A DNA stretch of 64,000 nucleotides, from positions 1 through 64,000 of the forward strand of contig NZ_QJSD01000004.1 of NCBI RefSeq assembly GCF_003313245.1. The letters run 5' to 3'. Below are positions 1 through 8,148 of the stretch, one piece after another (position 1 is the first letter of the stretch; each line of letters opens with the position of its first letter). The DNA comes from Primorskyibacter marinus (GTDB taxonomy: Bacteria > Pseudomonadota > Alphaproteobacteria > Rhodobacterales > Rhodobacteraceae). The translations under genes were made by a program, and so were the position numbers. The notes under the pieces were generated by a model. The model did no database searches. It worked only from the letters and a program-made list of their open reading frames with translations, and had not been told where the DNA came from.

Positions 1-808
1 CGCATGGATTAAGAATCCGTTAAGTCACCGTGCGCGTGAGGATGCCCGCCAGACCAAGTTGCTCAAGAATGCCTGGAAGGACAGTGGCAAGGTCTATGGG
101 TATCGTAAGTTGCATGACGATTTGGTCGAACCAGGTGAGACCAGCTGCCCAAACCGTATCGCTAGGTTGGCCCGTTTGGCCGGGATCCGCGCTGAGATCG
201 GTTACAAACGCAAACCTGGCAAGTATGGGGGCAAACCTTCCGTCGTTGTCGACAATACCTTGGATCGGCAATTTGATGTTGCTGAACCGGATACGGCCTG
301 GGTGTCAGATATTACCTACATCAAAACCTATGAGGGCTTTTTATATCTGGCTGTGGTCATCGATCTCTACTCGCGCCGTGTCATTGGCTGGGCGACACAA
401 TCACGTCAACCAACCGACCTTGTGCTTCAGGCCTTGCTCATGGCTGTTTGGCGACAAAAGCCCAAATGCGCCGTCCTGATCCACACCGATCAAGGGTCAC
501 AATACACCAGCCGAGACTGGGCCGGGTTTTTGCGGGCGCATAACATCGAACACTCGATGAGTAGGCGTGGGAATTGTCATGACAACGCGGTCGCAGAAAG
601 CTTCTTCAACTTGCTCAAACGCGAACGCATTCGTCGTCGAGCATACAAGACCCGCGAGCAAGCCAGACAAGACATCTTCGATTACATCGAAATGTTCTAT
701 AACCCGAAACGCAAACATGCCAGAAACGGGATGCTGTCGCCTGTCGATTTCGAAAACAGGCAGCGCAATACCAACCAAGAAGGCGTCTACAATACTAGGG
801 GCTATTCA
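1..808 (+). mobile_element. IS3-family insertion sequence, right part (left end outside window)
   Basis: The segment carries the C-terminal two thirds of an IS3-group OrfB transposase, open from the window edge. The probable right end is at 808: IS3-family elements end in ..CA, and here the last transposase codons run into ACTAGGGGCTATTCA, which on the other strand begins TGAATAGCCCC, a typical IS3-group terminal repeat. The left terminal repeat lies outside the window, so neither the match between ends nor the target duplication could be checked. The inferred end falls inside a broken integrase gene. The family call is firm; the exact end is inferred. Confidence 0.75.
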
Positions 809-832
809 GTGCCTAGCTCTTGGCTGTCATAG
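2..832 (+). CDS. IS3-family transposase OrfB (5' partial)
   Basis: This is the catalytic subunit of an IS3-type transposase (rve/DDE integrase core). The reading frame is open from base 2 to the stop at 830-832, so the N-terminus lies outside the window. The three acidic residues of the DDE triad are in SDITYIK (near 307), HTDQGSQYTS (near 484) and NAVAESFF (near 590), and the stretch YLAVVIDLYSRRVIGWA is diagnostic of the family. The last residues (YSVPSSWLS) lie beyond the inferred IS end at 808 and are probably read from the flanking integrase DNA. In intact elements OrfB is made by programmed -1 frameshifting from OrfA, which cannot be seen here. Confidence 0.9.
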   Translation, partial: AWIKNPLSHRAREDARQTKLLKNAWKDSGKVYGYRKLHDDLVEPGETSCPNRIARLARLAGIRAEIGYKRKPGKYGGKPSVVVDNTLDRQFDVAEPDTAWVSDITYIKTYEGFLYLAVVIDLYSRRVIGWATQSRQPTDLVLQALLMAVWRQKPKCAVLIHTDQGSQYTSRDWAGFLRAHNIEHSMSRRGNCHDNAVAESFFNLLKRERIRRRAYKTREQARQDIFDYIEMFYNPKRKHARNGMLSPVDFENRQRNTNQEGVYNTRGYSVPSSWLS

Positions 833-1218
833 AAATCTAATAAAAATCTATCATACCGACCCTTCCATTCTATCCGTTGGTCAGTGAAATTTGAGCGTTC
901 CTCACGGGTAGCATTGGCTTTGAGGTTGGGTAATTGGTCTGGGTGGAGGCCGATACGCTGGAGAAACTTTGAGGCCACTTCTCGAACGCCTGCGGGGGTG
1001 AGGTCTCTGCCGGAGGCTACTTGCTTATCAGCTAGGGCAAGCTGCTTCTCTACGTCTTGGTTAAAGCTACCAAGCTTCCAGAGGGCGACGGTTTCATCCT
1101 TGGTGCCAAAGGATTCTTTGAACACCGTCTTGCCGATAATCTTTTGGACCCTTGCAGGGATTCTGCGCCGATAAGAGTACCAGCCTGTTGCACTGCATTT
1201 TAGGTATTTGCTGCCCAT
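802..1218 (-). pseudogene. Truncated tyrosine-type integrase, N-terminal fragment (DUF6538-like)
   Basis: The fragment begins with a DUF6538-like segment (YLKCSATGWYSYRRRIPARV, followed by FGTKDETVALWKL), which is typical of the N-terminus of phage/island tyrosine integrases. It stops after about 138 residues, whereas such integrases are usually 350-500 aa and keep the catalytic R..HxxR..Y in the missing C-terminal half. The frame runs into the inferred end of the IS at 808 and stops a few codons later, so the IS most likely interrupted the gene. The start was set at the ATG before GSKYLK; an upstream in-frame ATG at 1269 is less likely. The gene starts 78 bp from the 3' end of tRNA-Asn, a usual integrase position. 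Confidence 0.7.
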
Positions 1219-1296
1219 TGTGTACCGAATTTGTGTACCACACTGATCGCCAAATACCCAAAAAGTCAATGAAATATGACTATCCTAAGGGTGAAT

Positions 1297-1371
1297 TGGC
1301 TCCGGCGGTAGGGATCGAACCTACGACCAATTGATTAACAGTCAACTGCTCTACCGCTGAGCTACGCCGGA
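1297..1371 (-). tRNA. tRNA-Asn (GTT)
   Basis: Read on the minus strand the segment folds as a cloverleaf: acceptor stem TCCGGCG pairs with CGCCGGA, the discriminator is G and CCA is encoded. The D-arm contains AGCTCAGCGGTAGAGC, the anticodon loop is CTGTTAA (anticodon GTT, Asn), and the T-arm contains GGTTCGATCCC. The gene is 75 nt including CCA. The integrase remnant lies on its 3' side, consistent with use of this tRNA as an attachment site by an earlier element. Confidence 0.96.
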
Positions 1372-1451
1372 ACACGGGGCGGATATAGCAACCTGGGCAG
1401 AGGGCGTCCAGAGGGATTGTTGCTGCGATTGCAGAAAATGTCAGAAAAGTT

Positions 1452-2384
1452 TCAAACAAGCAGAAACGTGCTGTCGCTGCGAAGTTCTTGCATATGGTGA
1501 ACGAGAGATTTTGACTTGAGATCAATAAGATGCGCCAAAACATTGCGTTCGGCAGCGGGGATGAGCTTGGTGGGAATATCGGTGTAGATGCGGGAGGTAA
1601 GGCCGTGTGCGGTGTCTGGACCCATCTTGAGAGCGTCCAGAATGGCCGTTTCGCGATCTTTGCGATGCTTCAGCAGCCACTCCAGGCGGGTATGAGGCTG
1701 TTCTATCGCGGCACCGTGACCGGGGTAAAACCGATTCCAGGGCATTTGTGCGAGGTGTCGACAGGACGCCATGAAATCCGTGAGATCTCCGTCGGGTGGG
1801 GACACGACAGACGATGCCCAGCCCATCACCAAATCGCCGGAAAACAGAAAATCCTCTGAAGCATAGCACAGATGATTGCCGAAATGGCCGGGCGTGTGCA
1901 GCGCCGTAATGCACCATCCATTGCCTGAGACCTGCGCACCGTCGGGCAGGCAAATATCCGGAACGAACCCTGCATCCACACCTTCTCCACCGCCGGTGAA
2001 CCCTTGCGCGACCAACTGTTGCATCACCGCGCTGCGCCCTGATCGCGCGTCCCCGAAGGCGAGCACCGGGGCGCGCGTGGCTGCGGCAAGAGGGCGTGCC
2101 AAAGGGGAGTGATCCAGATGTGCATGGGTGACGAAGATGTGACTGATGCGCTGATCCGGACCAACGGATCCCAGAATCGTCCGCAGGTGGGCTGGGTCAT
2201 TGGGGCCGGGATCAATCACCGCCAGATCCTCCGTGCCAAGCAGATAGGTGTTGGTTCCGCGAAAGGTCATCGGCGAGGGGTTGTTTGCAACGATACGGCG
2301 CAGGCCGGGCTGCAACGTTTCGGCGAGACCGGGCCTCGGGCGAAAACTGGGATCGGGGTCCGGCATGGTCATCTCTTTCGGCAT
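1452..2384 (-). CDS. MBL-fold metallo-hydrolase (LACTB2-like)
   Basis: A 310-residue metallo-beta-lactamase-fold hydrolase. The zinc ligands are visible: HAHLDH at residues 87-92, His167 in TPGH, Asp184 in FSGDLV and His223 in PGHG. The N-terminal part (NPSPMTFRGTNTYLLG) and the C-terminal winged-helix-like tail after residue 240 resemble the LACTB2/beta-lactamase-like 2 group, some of which are endoribonucleases; the natural substrate cannot be told from sequence. Start choice is loose because ATGs at 2384, 2372 and 2366 are all in frame. It is divergent from the EnvZ-like kinase, with only 33 bp between starts, so the promoters must overlap the neighbouring coding region. Confidence 0.85.
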   Translation of the reverse strand: MPKEMTMPDPDPSFRPRPGLAETLQPGLRRIVANNPSPMTFRGTNTYLLGTEDLAVIDPGPNDPAHLRTILGSVGPDQRISHIFVTHAHLDHSPLARPLAAATRAPVLAFGDARSGRSAVMQQLVAQGFTGGGEGVDAGFVPDICLPDGAQVSGNGWCITALHTPGHFGNHLCYASEDFLFSGDLVMGWASSVVSPPDGDLTDFMASCRHLAQMPWNRFYPGHGAAIEQPHTRLEWLLKHRKDRETAILDALKMGPDTAHGLTSRIYTDIPTKLIPAAERNVLAHLIDLKSKSLVHHMQELRSDSTFLLV

Positions 2385-2417
2385 GGTATGCGGATCGGGT
2401 CCGGGGTAGGTTTAGCC

Positions 2418-3707
2418 ATGTCGTTCCGCTGGCTCAAACACTATATGCCGCGCGGGCTGTATGGCCGTGCCTTATTGATCCTGGTGTTGCCGGTGGTCAC
2501 GCTGCAACTTGTCGTGTCCATCGTGTTCATCCAGCGGCATTTTGAGGGCGTCACTATTCAGATGAGCACGGCCGTTGCGCGCGAGCTGAACCTGATTCTC
2601 GATGCAGGCGGTGAAAGACCTCTGTCTCAGGCGCTGTCATTCGATGTGAGGCAAGTGGCGTCAACAGAGATGCCCCCGGCCAATCAGCGCAGGTGGTATG
2701 ATTTTTCCGGCATCGTCGTGATCCGGACTTTGACGGAAAAGGTGCCGCGCATTCGGGCGGTCGATTTGCCTACCGATCGGCTGGTCACTGTCTATGCGGA
2801 CGGTCCGGAGGGGCCCGTAGCGATTGACTTCAGCCGGTTGCGCGCCTCTGCGGAGAACCCGCATCAGCTATTGGTCAACATGGTAATCTTCGGTGTGTTG
2901 ATGACGGTGATCGCCTATCTTTACCTGCGCAACCAATTGCGCCCGATCACCCGACTGGCAGAGGTCAGTCAGGCGTTCGGGCGGGGTAGGGCGATGCCCT
3001 ATCAACCGGCGGGTGCCATTGAGGTGCGCGCAGCGGGCCATGCGTTTCTGGACATGCGCGCACGGATCGAACGGCAGATCGAACAGCGGACCATGATGCT
3101 GTCCGGGGTCAGCCACGATCTGCGCACACCGCTTACCCGGATGAAGCTGGGGCTGTCCATGCTCGACGAGAAGGATGCCCGACCGCTGGAGCGGGATGTG
3201 CAGGATATGGAGCGGCTGGTTGATGCCTTTCTTGATTTCGCGCGCGACGATGTCGGCAAGACCAGCGCGGTACCTGTCGACCCGGTGGCGCTGGTCGGGC
3301 AACTGGTCGAGGACGCGCGTCGCGGTGGCAAGAACGTGACCCTGTCAGAGGTTGAGGGGGCGGGAGAGGTCGCGCTGCGGCCGATGGCGATCAAACGGGC
3401 GATGGAGAACCTGATCAACAACGCCGTGCGCTATGGCAACCGGGCTGAGGTGTCTGTCACGCTGACCGGGAAATCCCTGCGGTTTCGGGTCGAGGATGAT
3501 GGGCCGGGTATTCCTGCGGACCGGCGTGAGCATGCGATCAAACCGTTTGTGCGGCTGGATCCAGCGCGCAATCAGGATCGCGGTTCCGGTGTGGGGCTGG
3601 GACTTGCGATTGCAGCGGATGTCGCGCGCTCGCATGGCGGCATCTTGAGACTGGGCGAAAGTGCCAAACTGGGCGGCCTGCGCGCAGATATCGTCATCGC
3701 CCGTTGA
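2418..3707 (+). CDS. EnvZ-like membrane sensor histidine kinase
   Basis: A 429-residue inner-membrane sensor kinase. Two transmembrane segments (about 17-38 and 152-170) flank a short periplasmic domain; a HAMP linker follows at about 171-225. The phospho-acceptor is His233 in GVSHDLRTPLTRMK, and the ATPase boxes are NLINNAVRYG (Asn334), DDGPGIP (361-366) and GSGVGLGLAI (389-398). The size and the HDLRTPLTRMKL sequence match the EnvZ/OmpB type. No response regulator is adjacent, so its partner must be elsewhere. The ATG at 2418 was chosen because the first transmembrane helix follows at the expected distance; an open frame extends further upstream but is antisense to the hydrolase. Confidence 0.85.
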   Translation: MSFRWLKHYMPRGLYGRALLILVLPVVTLQLVVSIVFIQRHFEGVTIQMSTAVARELNLILDAGGERPLSQALSFDVRQVASTEMPPANQRRWYDFSGIVVIRTLTEKVPRIRAVDLPTDRLVTVYADGPEGPVAIDFSRLRASAENPHQLLVNMVIFGVLMTVIAYLYLRNQLRPITRLAEVSQAFGRGRAMPYQPAGAIEVRAAGHAFLDMRARIERQIEQRTMMLSGVSHDLRTPLTRMKLGLSMLDEKDARPLERDVQDMERLVDAFLDFARDDVGKTSAVPVDPVALVGQLVEDARRGGKNVTLSEVEGAGEVALRPMAIKRAMENLINNAVRYGNRAEVSVTLTGKSLRFRVEDDGPGIPADRREHAIKPFVRLDPARNQDRGSGVGLGLAIAADVARSHGGILRLGESAKLGGLRADIVIAR

Positions 3708-3790
3708 AATTCGGGCAGGGCCGCCGCTTTACCCGCCTGGTCGGCACATGGCGAAAACTCTATGCAGATCAACGCCGCAAACAAGGGGCG

Positions 3791-6013
3791 TCAGGCTTCT
3801 GTCGTTTGTGCCCGGCTGGTGGCTGCGGCGTCCAGAACAGCACTCAGCCTGTGCCGGTCGAGCGGTTTGGGCAGAAACTCCAACCCGCGTGCCGTGCAGA
3901 ACTGATCCAGCGGTTCAGTGCGGTTTGCTGAAATGATTGAACCGGGCAGCGGCCCGAACCGGGCGGTGATCGCGTCGTAAAGTTCGACCCCGTTCATGCC
4001 GCGCCCAAGCTGGTAGTCCAGCAAGAGGGCGTCGGGCGTGATTTCCAGATCGTCCAGCAGATCCAGCGCGCTGGCCGCATCCGTCGCTTCGATCACGCTG
4101 ACGCCCCAGCTTTCGATCAGAATTGTGATGGCGCGGCGCAATGCCGGGTCATTTTCGACCAACAGAACAATCAGGCCGGATTGTGCCAATCGCAGCGGCC
4201 GCGGAGTGGGGCGGGCGGTGCTGGTGACGTGATGGGGCAGGGATGCCACCGGCACAGTCACCATGAAGCAACTGCCGCGCCCCGGTTCCGACCACAGGCC
4301 CAGCGGATGGCCCAGCTTGACGCAGGCGCGCTCGACGATCGCAAGCCCCAGCCCCAGCCCCTCATTGGTGCTGGCCGTGGTGTCGAGCCGCCGGAATTCT
4401 TCGAAGATGGAATCCTGATCATGTTTTGCAATGCCCGCGCCGGTATCCCAAACCTCGATCCGGGCACCACCTTCGCGGCGACGCACGCCCATCACGATCC
4501 GCCCTGTCGACGTGTAGCGGACGGCATTTCCCAGAAGATTTTGCAGGATCCGCCGTAGATAGGACGGGTCGCTTTCGACCACCAGACTGCTATCGACAAT
4601 GCGCAGGTCCAGACCTTTGCGCGCAGCGAGTATGCCCATCTCATCGCGCAGAGGCCGAAAAATCTCACTCAGCGCCATGGGCCGTACATCGAATGATATC
4701 TGCCCCGATTCAAGTTTGGAAATATCAAGCAAGGCGTCGATGATCTTTTCGGCACCTGACAGCGCGCTTTCAGCCTTTTCCAGAATTGCACGGTCGCTGT
4801 CACCTGCGGATTTGTCTGCAAGCGACGAGATGAACAGCTTGGCGGCGGATAGCGGTTGCAACAGGTCATGGCTGGCAGCGGCGACAAAGCGCGACTTCGA
4901 CGCATTGGCCCGTTCAGCCGCGTTCAGCGCATCCTCAAGCTCCAGCGTGCGTTCCATCACCCGTTGTTCAAGATCCTCGTTCATCTCGGTCAGCCGGTGC
5001 GCCGCTTCGCGTTCGGCGGTGATATCGGTGCAGCTGATGACAAAGCCGCGGTCGGGCATCTCGCGGCCAAAAATATGCAGAACCATGCCTTCGGAATGGG
5101 TCACTTCGAACGAGATCGGCGGGCGGTGGGCCTTTGACAGCGCCCAATCACGAAATCCGTCGCGGTCAATGCCTTTGGAAAAAGCAAGCTCTCCGTCGAT
5201 ATGGCCCAGCAAGACAGGAAAGGACGCGCCCAGATGCAGGCGGCGTGCAGGCAGTGACAGGAGCGCGCCGATCTTGAAATTCCACCCGACAAGCTGTGCC
5301 TCTTCATCGAAGATGCAGACCCCTTGGTTGAGATGGTCCAGCGTCGCGTGAATCATCTGCGCCTGCTTGTCCTTCAGCCGGTCGCGTGCCTGACGTTCCA
5401 ACCGAAGAATGTCGGTCACGTCCGTTTGCAGAATGACCGTCCCACCATTCGTGGTGCGATGTTCGCTGACCTGAAGCCAGCGATCGCCTGTCAGCTGTGC
5501 GTTGAACATCACATGCCGGTCCTGATGGCGACGTATGCGACGCGCGGCCCAGCGGGCCGAGGATTCGCCTTCGGGCAATGCCAGATGTGGCGAGCGGCTG
5601 ATCCTGTCGACATATTCGGCAAAGGGCAGGCCGGGATGCAGCATGTCCAGCATATCAAGGAAGTCACGGCAAAACCGAGAGTTGCACATCACCATGATGT
5701 CGTCGGGATCAAACAGGGCGAACCCTTCATGCACCGTCTCGATGGCGTTGGCGAGGTTGGACCGCGCAGCCTCTGTTTCAAGGTTGGCCTGCGCCAGCCG
5801 GGCGTTTGAATCGTGAAGTAGATCCAGCGTCTTTTCCAGCTGTGTCGTCCGCTCGCGGACCTGCTTTTCCAGAAGCGCCGCGCGCTCGAATTGCGCATAG
5901 GCGGCGCTTGAATGCGCGGCCCCGTATTCGACCCGACGCATCAGCGATTCCGAGATCTTGCGAAGCTTCTCGTTCTGCCGCTCCAGGCTGTCTTCGGGGT
6001 TTGTCAGGGACAT
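3791..6013 (-). CDS. PAS-containing hybrid histidine kinase/response regulator (NahK/ErcS'-like)
   Basis: A 740-residue cytoplasmic hybrid kinase without membrane segments. In order it has an N-terminal coiled coil (10-90), a PAS-like domain (about 88-205), a second PAS domain (about 222-335), a coiled coil (335-372), HisKA with His382 in AAASHDLLQPLSAAKLF, HATPase with Asn496 in LLGNAVRYTS and EGLGLGLAI, and a C-terminal receiver with Asp666 in LLLDYQLGRGMNGVE and Lys716. The AASHDLLQPL box and this architecture match Pseudomonas NahK/ErcS', which sits beside a FIST gene and a LuxR regulator of quinoprotein ethanol oxidation. The same neighbours follow here: FIST starts 5 bp upstream of this gene's start, then the LuxR regulator. 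Confidence 0.85.
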   Translation of the reverse strand: MSLTNPEDSLERQNEKLRKISESLMRRVEYGAAHSSAAYAQFERAALLEKQVRERTTQLEKTLDLLHDSNARLAQANLETEAARSNLANAIETVHEGFALFDPDDIMVMCNSRFCRDFLDMLDMLHPGLPFAEYVDRISRSPHLALPEGESSARWAARRIRRHQDRHVMFNAQLTGDRWLQVSEHRTTNGGTVILQTDVTDILRLERQARDRLKDKQAQMIHATLDHLNQGVCIFDEEAQLVGWNFKIGALLSLPARRLHLGASFPVLLGHIDGELAFSKGIDRDGFRDWALSKAHRPPISFEVTHSEGMVLHIFGREMPDRGFVISCTDITAEREAAHRLTEMNEDLEQRVMERTLELEDALNAAERANASKSRFVAAASHDLLQPLSAAKLFISSLADKSAGDSDRAILEKAESALSGAEKIIDALLDISKLESGQISFDVRPMALSEIFRPLRDEMGILAARKGLDLRIVDSSLVVESDPSYLRRILQNLLGNAVRYTSTGRIVMGVRRREGGARIEVWDTGAGIAKHDQDSIFEEFRRLDTTASTNEGLGLGLAIVERACVKLGHPLGLWSEPGRGSCFMVTVPVASLPHHVTSTARPTPRPLRLAQSGLIVLLVENDPALRRAITILIESWGVSVIEATDAASALDLLDDLEITPDALLLDYQLGRGMNGVELYDAITARFGPLPGSIISANRTEPLDQFCTARGLEFLPKPLDRHRLSAVLDAAATSRAQTTEA

Positions 6014-6018
6014 GACGC

Positions 6019-7191
6019 TCAGCTTTCCGTGGCAGGTGGATAGATCGCGACGCCGGTGAAGGTCTGATTGACGTGCAAACCGCCGATCTGTTCGCCGTAA
6101 GTGCCAAAACCAACAACGCGATTTTCAGACAAGATGCGGCTGATCTCGCGGCTTTTCTGGGTTTGGCCAGCCTCTATTCTTCGTAATATGCAGTCGCAGC
6201 CAAGGATTTGATCCGGCGCGCCGTCCACGGCCAGTTCTGCAAGCCCGCGTTCCAGATGCTCTGCCATGTCCTGATGGTCCGCCAGTGTCAGGACCATACC
6301 TTCGTTGATGGCAGAGAAAAACACCAGATTGCCATCCTCATCAACGCGCTGGATTGCGCGGACATGATGCGACTCGCCCAACCGCACCACAACCGGATGC
6401 GCGGCAAAGGTGAAAGGATCAAGCTGCTGAGGATCCTTGCCCAGAAGCCGGGCATATTCCTGCGCGGCCGGTTCGGCGTTGATCTCATGCACGATGCGGC
6501 GGGCGGGATCGGCACCGGTGACAACCATGCGCCGGTCCGTGGGCATGAGATGGTCCAAAGAGAATACCCGCACCGGGCAGGTCGTCCGGACAAGCGTGAT
6601 TACCGCACTGTTGCGCGACACGACCCCGTCACAGGCAAGCCACGCCTTGGAAAAGCGCGTGCCGTCCCCCGCAGAGCCACCAAACAAAGGCACCGGTCCC
6701 AGCCCGGTCGACAGGACAGAGGTCAGGTGTTCTTCGGCCAGGGACAGCCCGTCAATCATCACAAACGCGAATTCCTGGCTCATGCGCGGCCAGGCGCGCG
6801 ACAGGGCCATGCGGGTCTGGATCAGCCGGTCGATCTGCGCCTGTGGCTCCAGCGCGTGCAGATCGTCGATCACATAGCTGGCCGTCGCGAAATGCGCGGC
6901 AGGAAGGCCGACGGCAACGATCTGACCGTCCTCATAGCCAGCACTGCCAAGTTCTCCGGCGGTGGTGCAGGCGCAGACACATGTATCAGTGAATTTGTCC
7001 TGTGCGGCCGCGACAACCGCGGCAAAGTCGGCTTCGGGCGTCACAAACAGGCCGACAAATGCAAATTCGCCCGCCCCCAACTGTGCATGGAGGCTTTCAA
7101 GCGCATCAGGGTCGCGCCAATCGACCTGTGCAGAGCGCAAGGCTGCGTGCAAGGTTACTCCTCCCGCGCGGGCAGTGAATCTGCCCGTCAA
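6019..7191 (-). CDS. FIST domain protein (NosP-like sensor)
   Basis: A 390-residue soluble protein with FIST-N (about 40-235) and FIST-C (about 240-380) domains. Recognisable stretches are CACTTAGELGSAGYEDGQIV in FIST-N and FFSAINEGMVLTLA in FIST-C. FIST proteins are signal-input modules; in Pseudomonas aeruginosa the homologue next to NahK (NosP) binds haem and senses nitric oxide. The stop lies 5 bp from the start of the hybrid kinase on the same strand, so the two are almost certainly co-transcribed and work as a pair. Whether this protein binds haem cannot be judged from the sequence. Confidence 0.82.
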   Translation of the reverse strand: MTGRFTARAGGVTLHAALRSAQVDWRDPDALESLHAQLGAGEFAFVGLFVTPEADFAAVVAAAQDKFTDTCVCACTTAGELGSAGYEDGQIVAVGLPAAHFATASYVIDDLHALEPQAQIDRLIQTRMALSRAWPRMSQEFAFVMIDGLSLAEEHLTSVLSTGLGPVPLFGGSAGDGTRFSKAWLACDGVVSRNSAVITLVRTTCPVRVFSLDHLMPTDRRMVVTGADPARRIVHEINAEPAAQEYARLLGKDPQQLDPFTFAAHPVVVRLGESHHVRAIQRVDEDGNLVFFSAINEGMVLTLADHQDMAEHLERGLAELAVDGAPDQILGCDCILRRIEAGQTQKSREISRILSENRVVGFGTYGEQIGGLHVNQTFTGVAIYPPATES

Positions 7192-7236
7192 TCATTGGTT
7201 TCCGTGCCGGTCTGGCGTGTGGAAACGATAGGGTGT

Positions 7237-7932
7237 TCAGTCCTCGCTTGGCAAGACCTTCGCAAAGCGCGCCTCTTGCGCGATCAGCACCGCTTGGGTG
7301 CGGCTGTGGACCCCCAGTTTGCGCATGATTGCCGTCACATGCGCCTTCACGGTGGTCTCTGCGATGGTCAGGTCATAGGCGATTTGTTTGTTCAGTTTGC
7401 CTTCGCAGATCAGGCCAAGGATGCGCGCCTGTTGATTGGTTAATGTCGCCAGCCGGTCCAGGGCGTTGCCTTGTCCATTATCACCACCTGCTCCTTCCGG
7501 GGCGATATAGTCGTCAGGCACGAATGGCAGGCCATCGCGGACCGCATCAAAGGCACGGCGAAACACCGAGCGTTGCGAATGTTTGGGCACGAACCCGTTG
7601 GCGCCGGCCTTCAGCGCGTAGGAAATCATGCGATTGTCGGCCATTGAGGACGCCACGATGATCGCCGAGACGGGGGCCGCGCCGCGCAGGCGCACCAATC
7701 CGTCCAGCCCATTCACATCTGGTAGGTTGAGGTCCAGCAGGATAAAACCCGGCGCGCCCTCTGCCGAGATCCGGTCCAGCGCCTCTTGCAAAGTGCCTGC
7801 GGTGGCGATGTCGTCAAACTCTGCCAACGAGCGCAAAGTAAGGCTAAGTGCGTCGCAGAACAGCGGATGATCGTCCACCACCATCGCGGTAAGCGGCAAA
7901 GTCTCGATGGGCCGGGCGGCGGGGTGTTGCAT
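7237..7932 (-). CDS. LuxR/NarL-type response regulator (AgmR/ErbR-like)
   Basis: A 231-residue response regulator. The receiver domain shows the acidic pair (VVDDHPLF, residues 18-25) and the phosphorylation site Asp67 in LLDLNLPDVNG. A LuxR-type helix-turn-helix follows at about 165-220 (LTNQQARILGLICEGKLNKQ, then TVKAHVTAIMRKLGV). The start at 7932 gives a normal receiver N-terminus with GAAGGA upstream; an open extension to 8046 looks like upstream leader. Its position between a FIST/hybrid-kinase pair and a PQQ alcohol dehydrogenase matches the AgmR/ErbR regulators of glycerol/ethanol oxidation in Pseudomonas, which activate quinoprotein dehydrogenase genes. Direct regulation of the gene at 8149-9915 is inferred. 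Confidence 0.85.
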   Translation of the reverse strand: MQHPAARPIETLPLTAMVVDDHPLFCDALSLTLRSLAEFDDIATAGTLQEALDRISAEGAPGFILLDLNLPDVNGLDGLVRLRGAAPVSAIIVASSMADNRMISYALKAGANGFVPKHSQRSVFRRAFDAVRDGLPFVPDDYIAPEGAGGDNGQGNALDRLATLTNQQARILGLICEGKLNKQIAYDLTIAETTVKAHVTAIMRKLGVHSRTQAVLIAQEARFAKVLPSED

Positions 7933-8148
7933 GGCGGACGCGTCCTTCTTTGCATTTACCCTATGGATAATGGCACAAAGGGTCTCTTGTCCAAAGGTCT
8001 TAGGCGATGCGCGGCGAGCCCTGTCTGTGCCTGCTTCTTTGCGCATGTTTGTCTGTTGCGCCTCCCATCCCGGACCAAGATGCGCGAAAAAACGCGCCCC
8101 GCAATGCGGGACGCGTTTCCACGGATCTCCGGTTAGAGGGGGTGGAGA

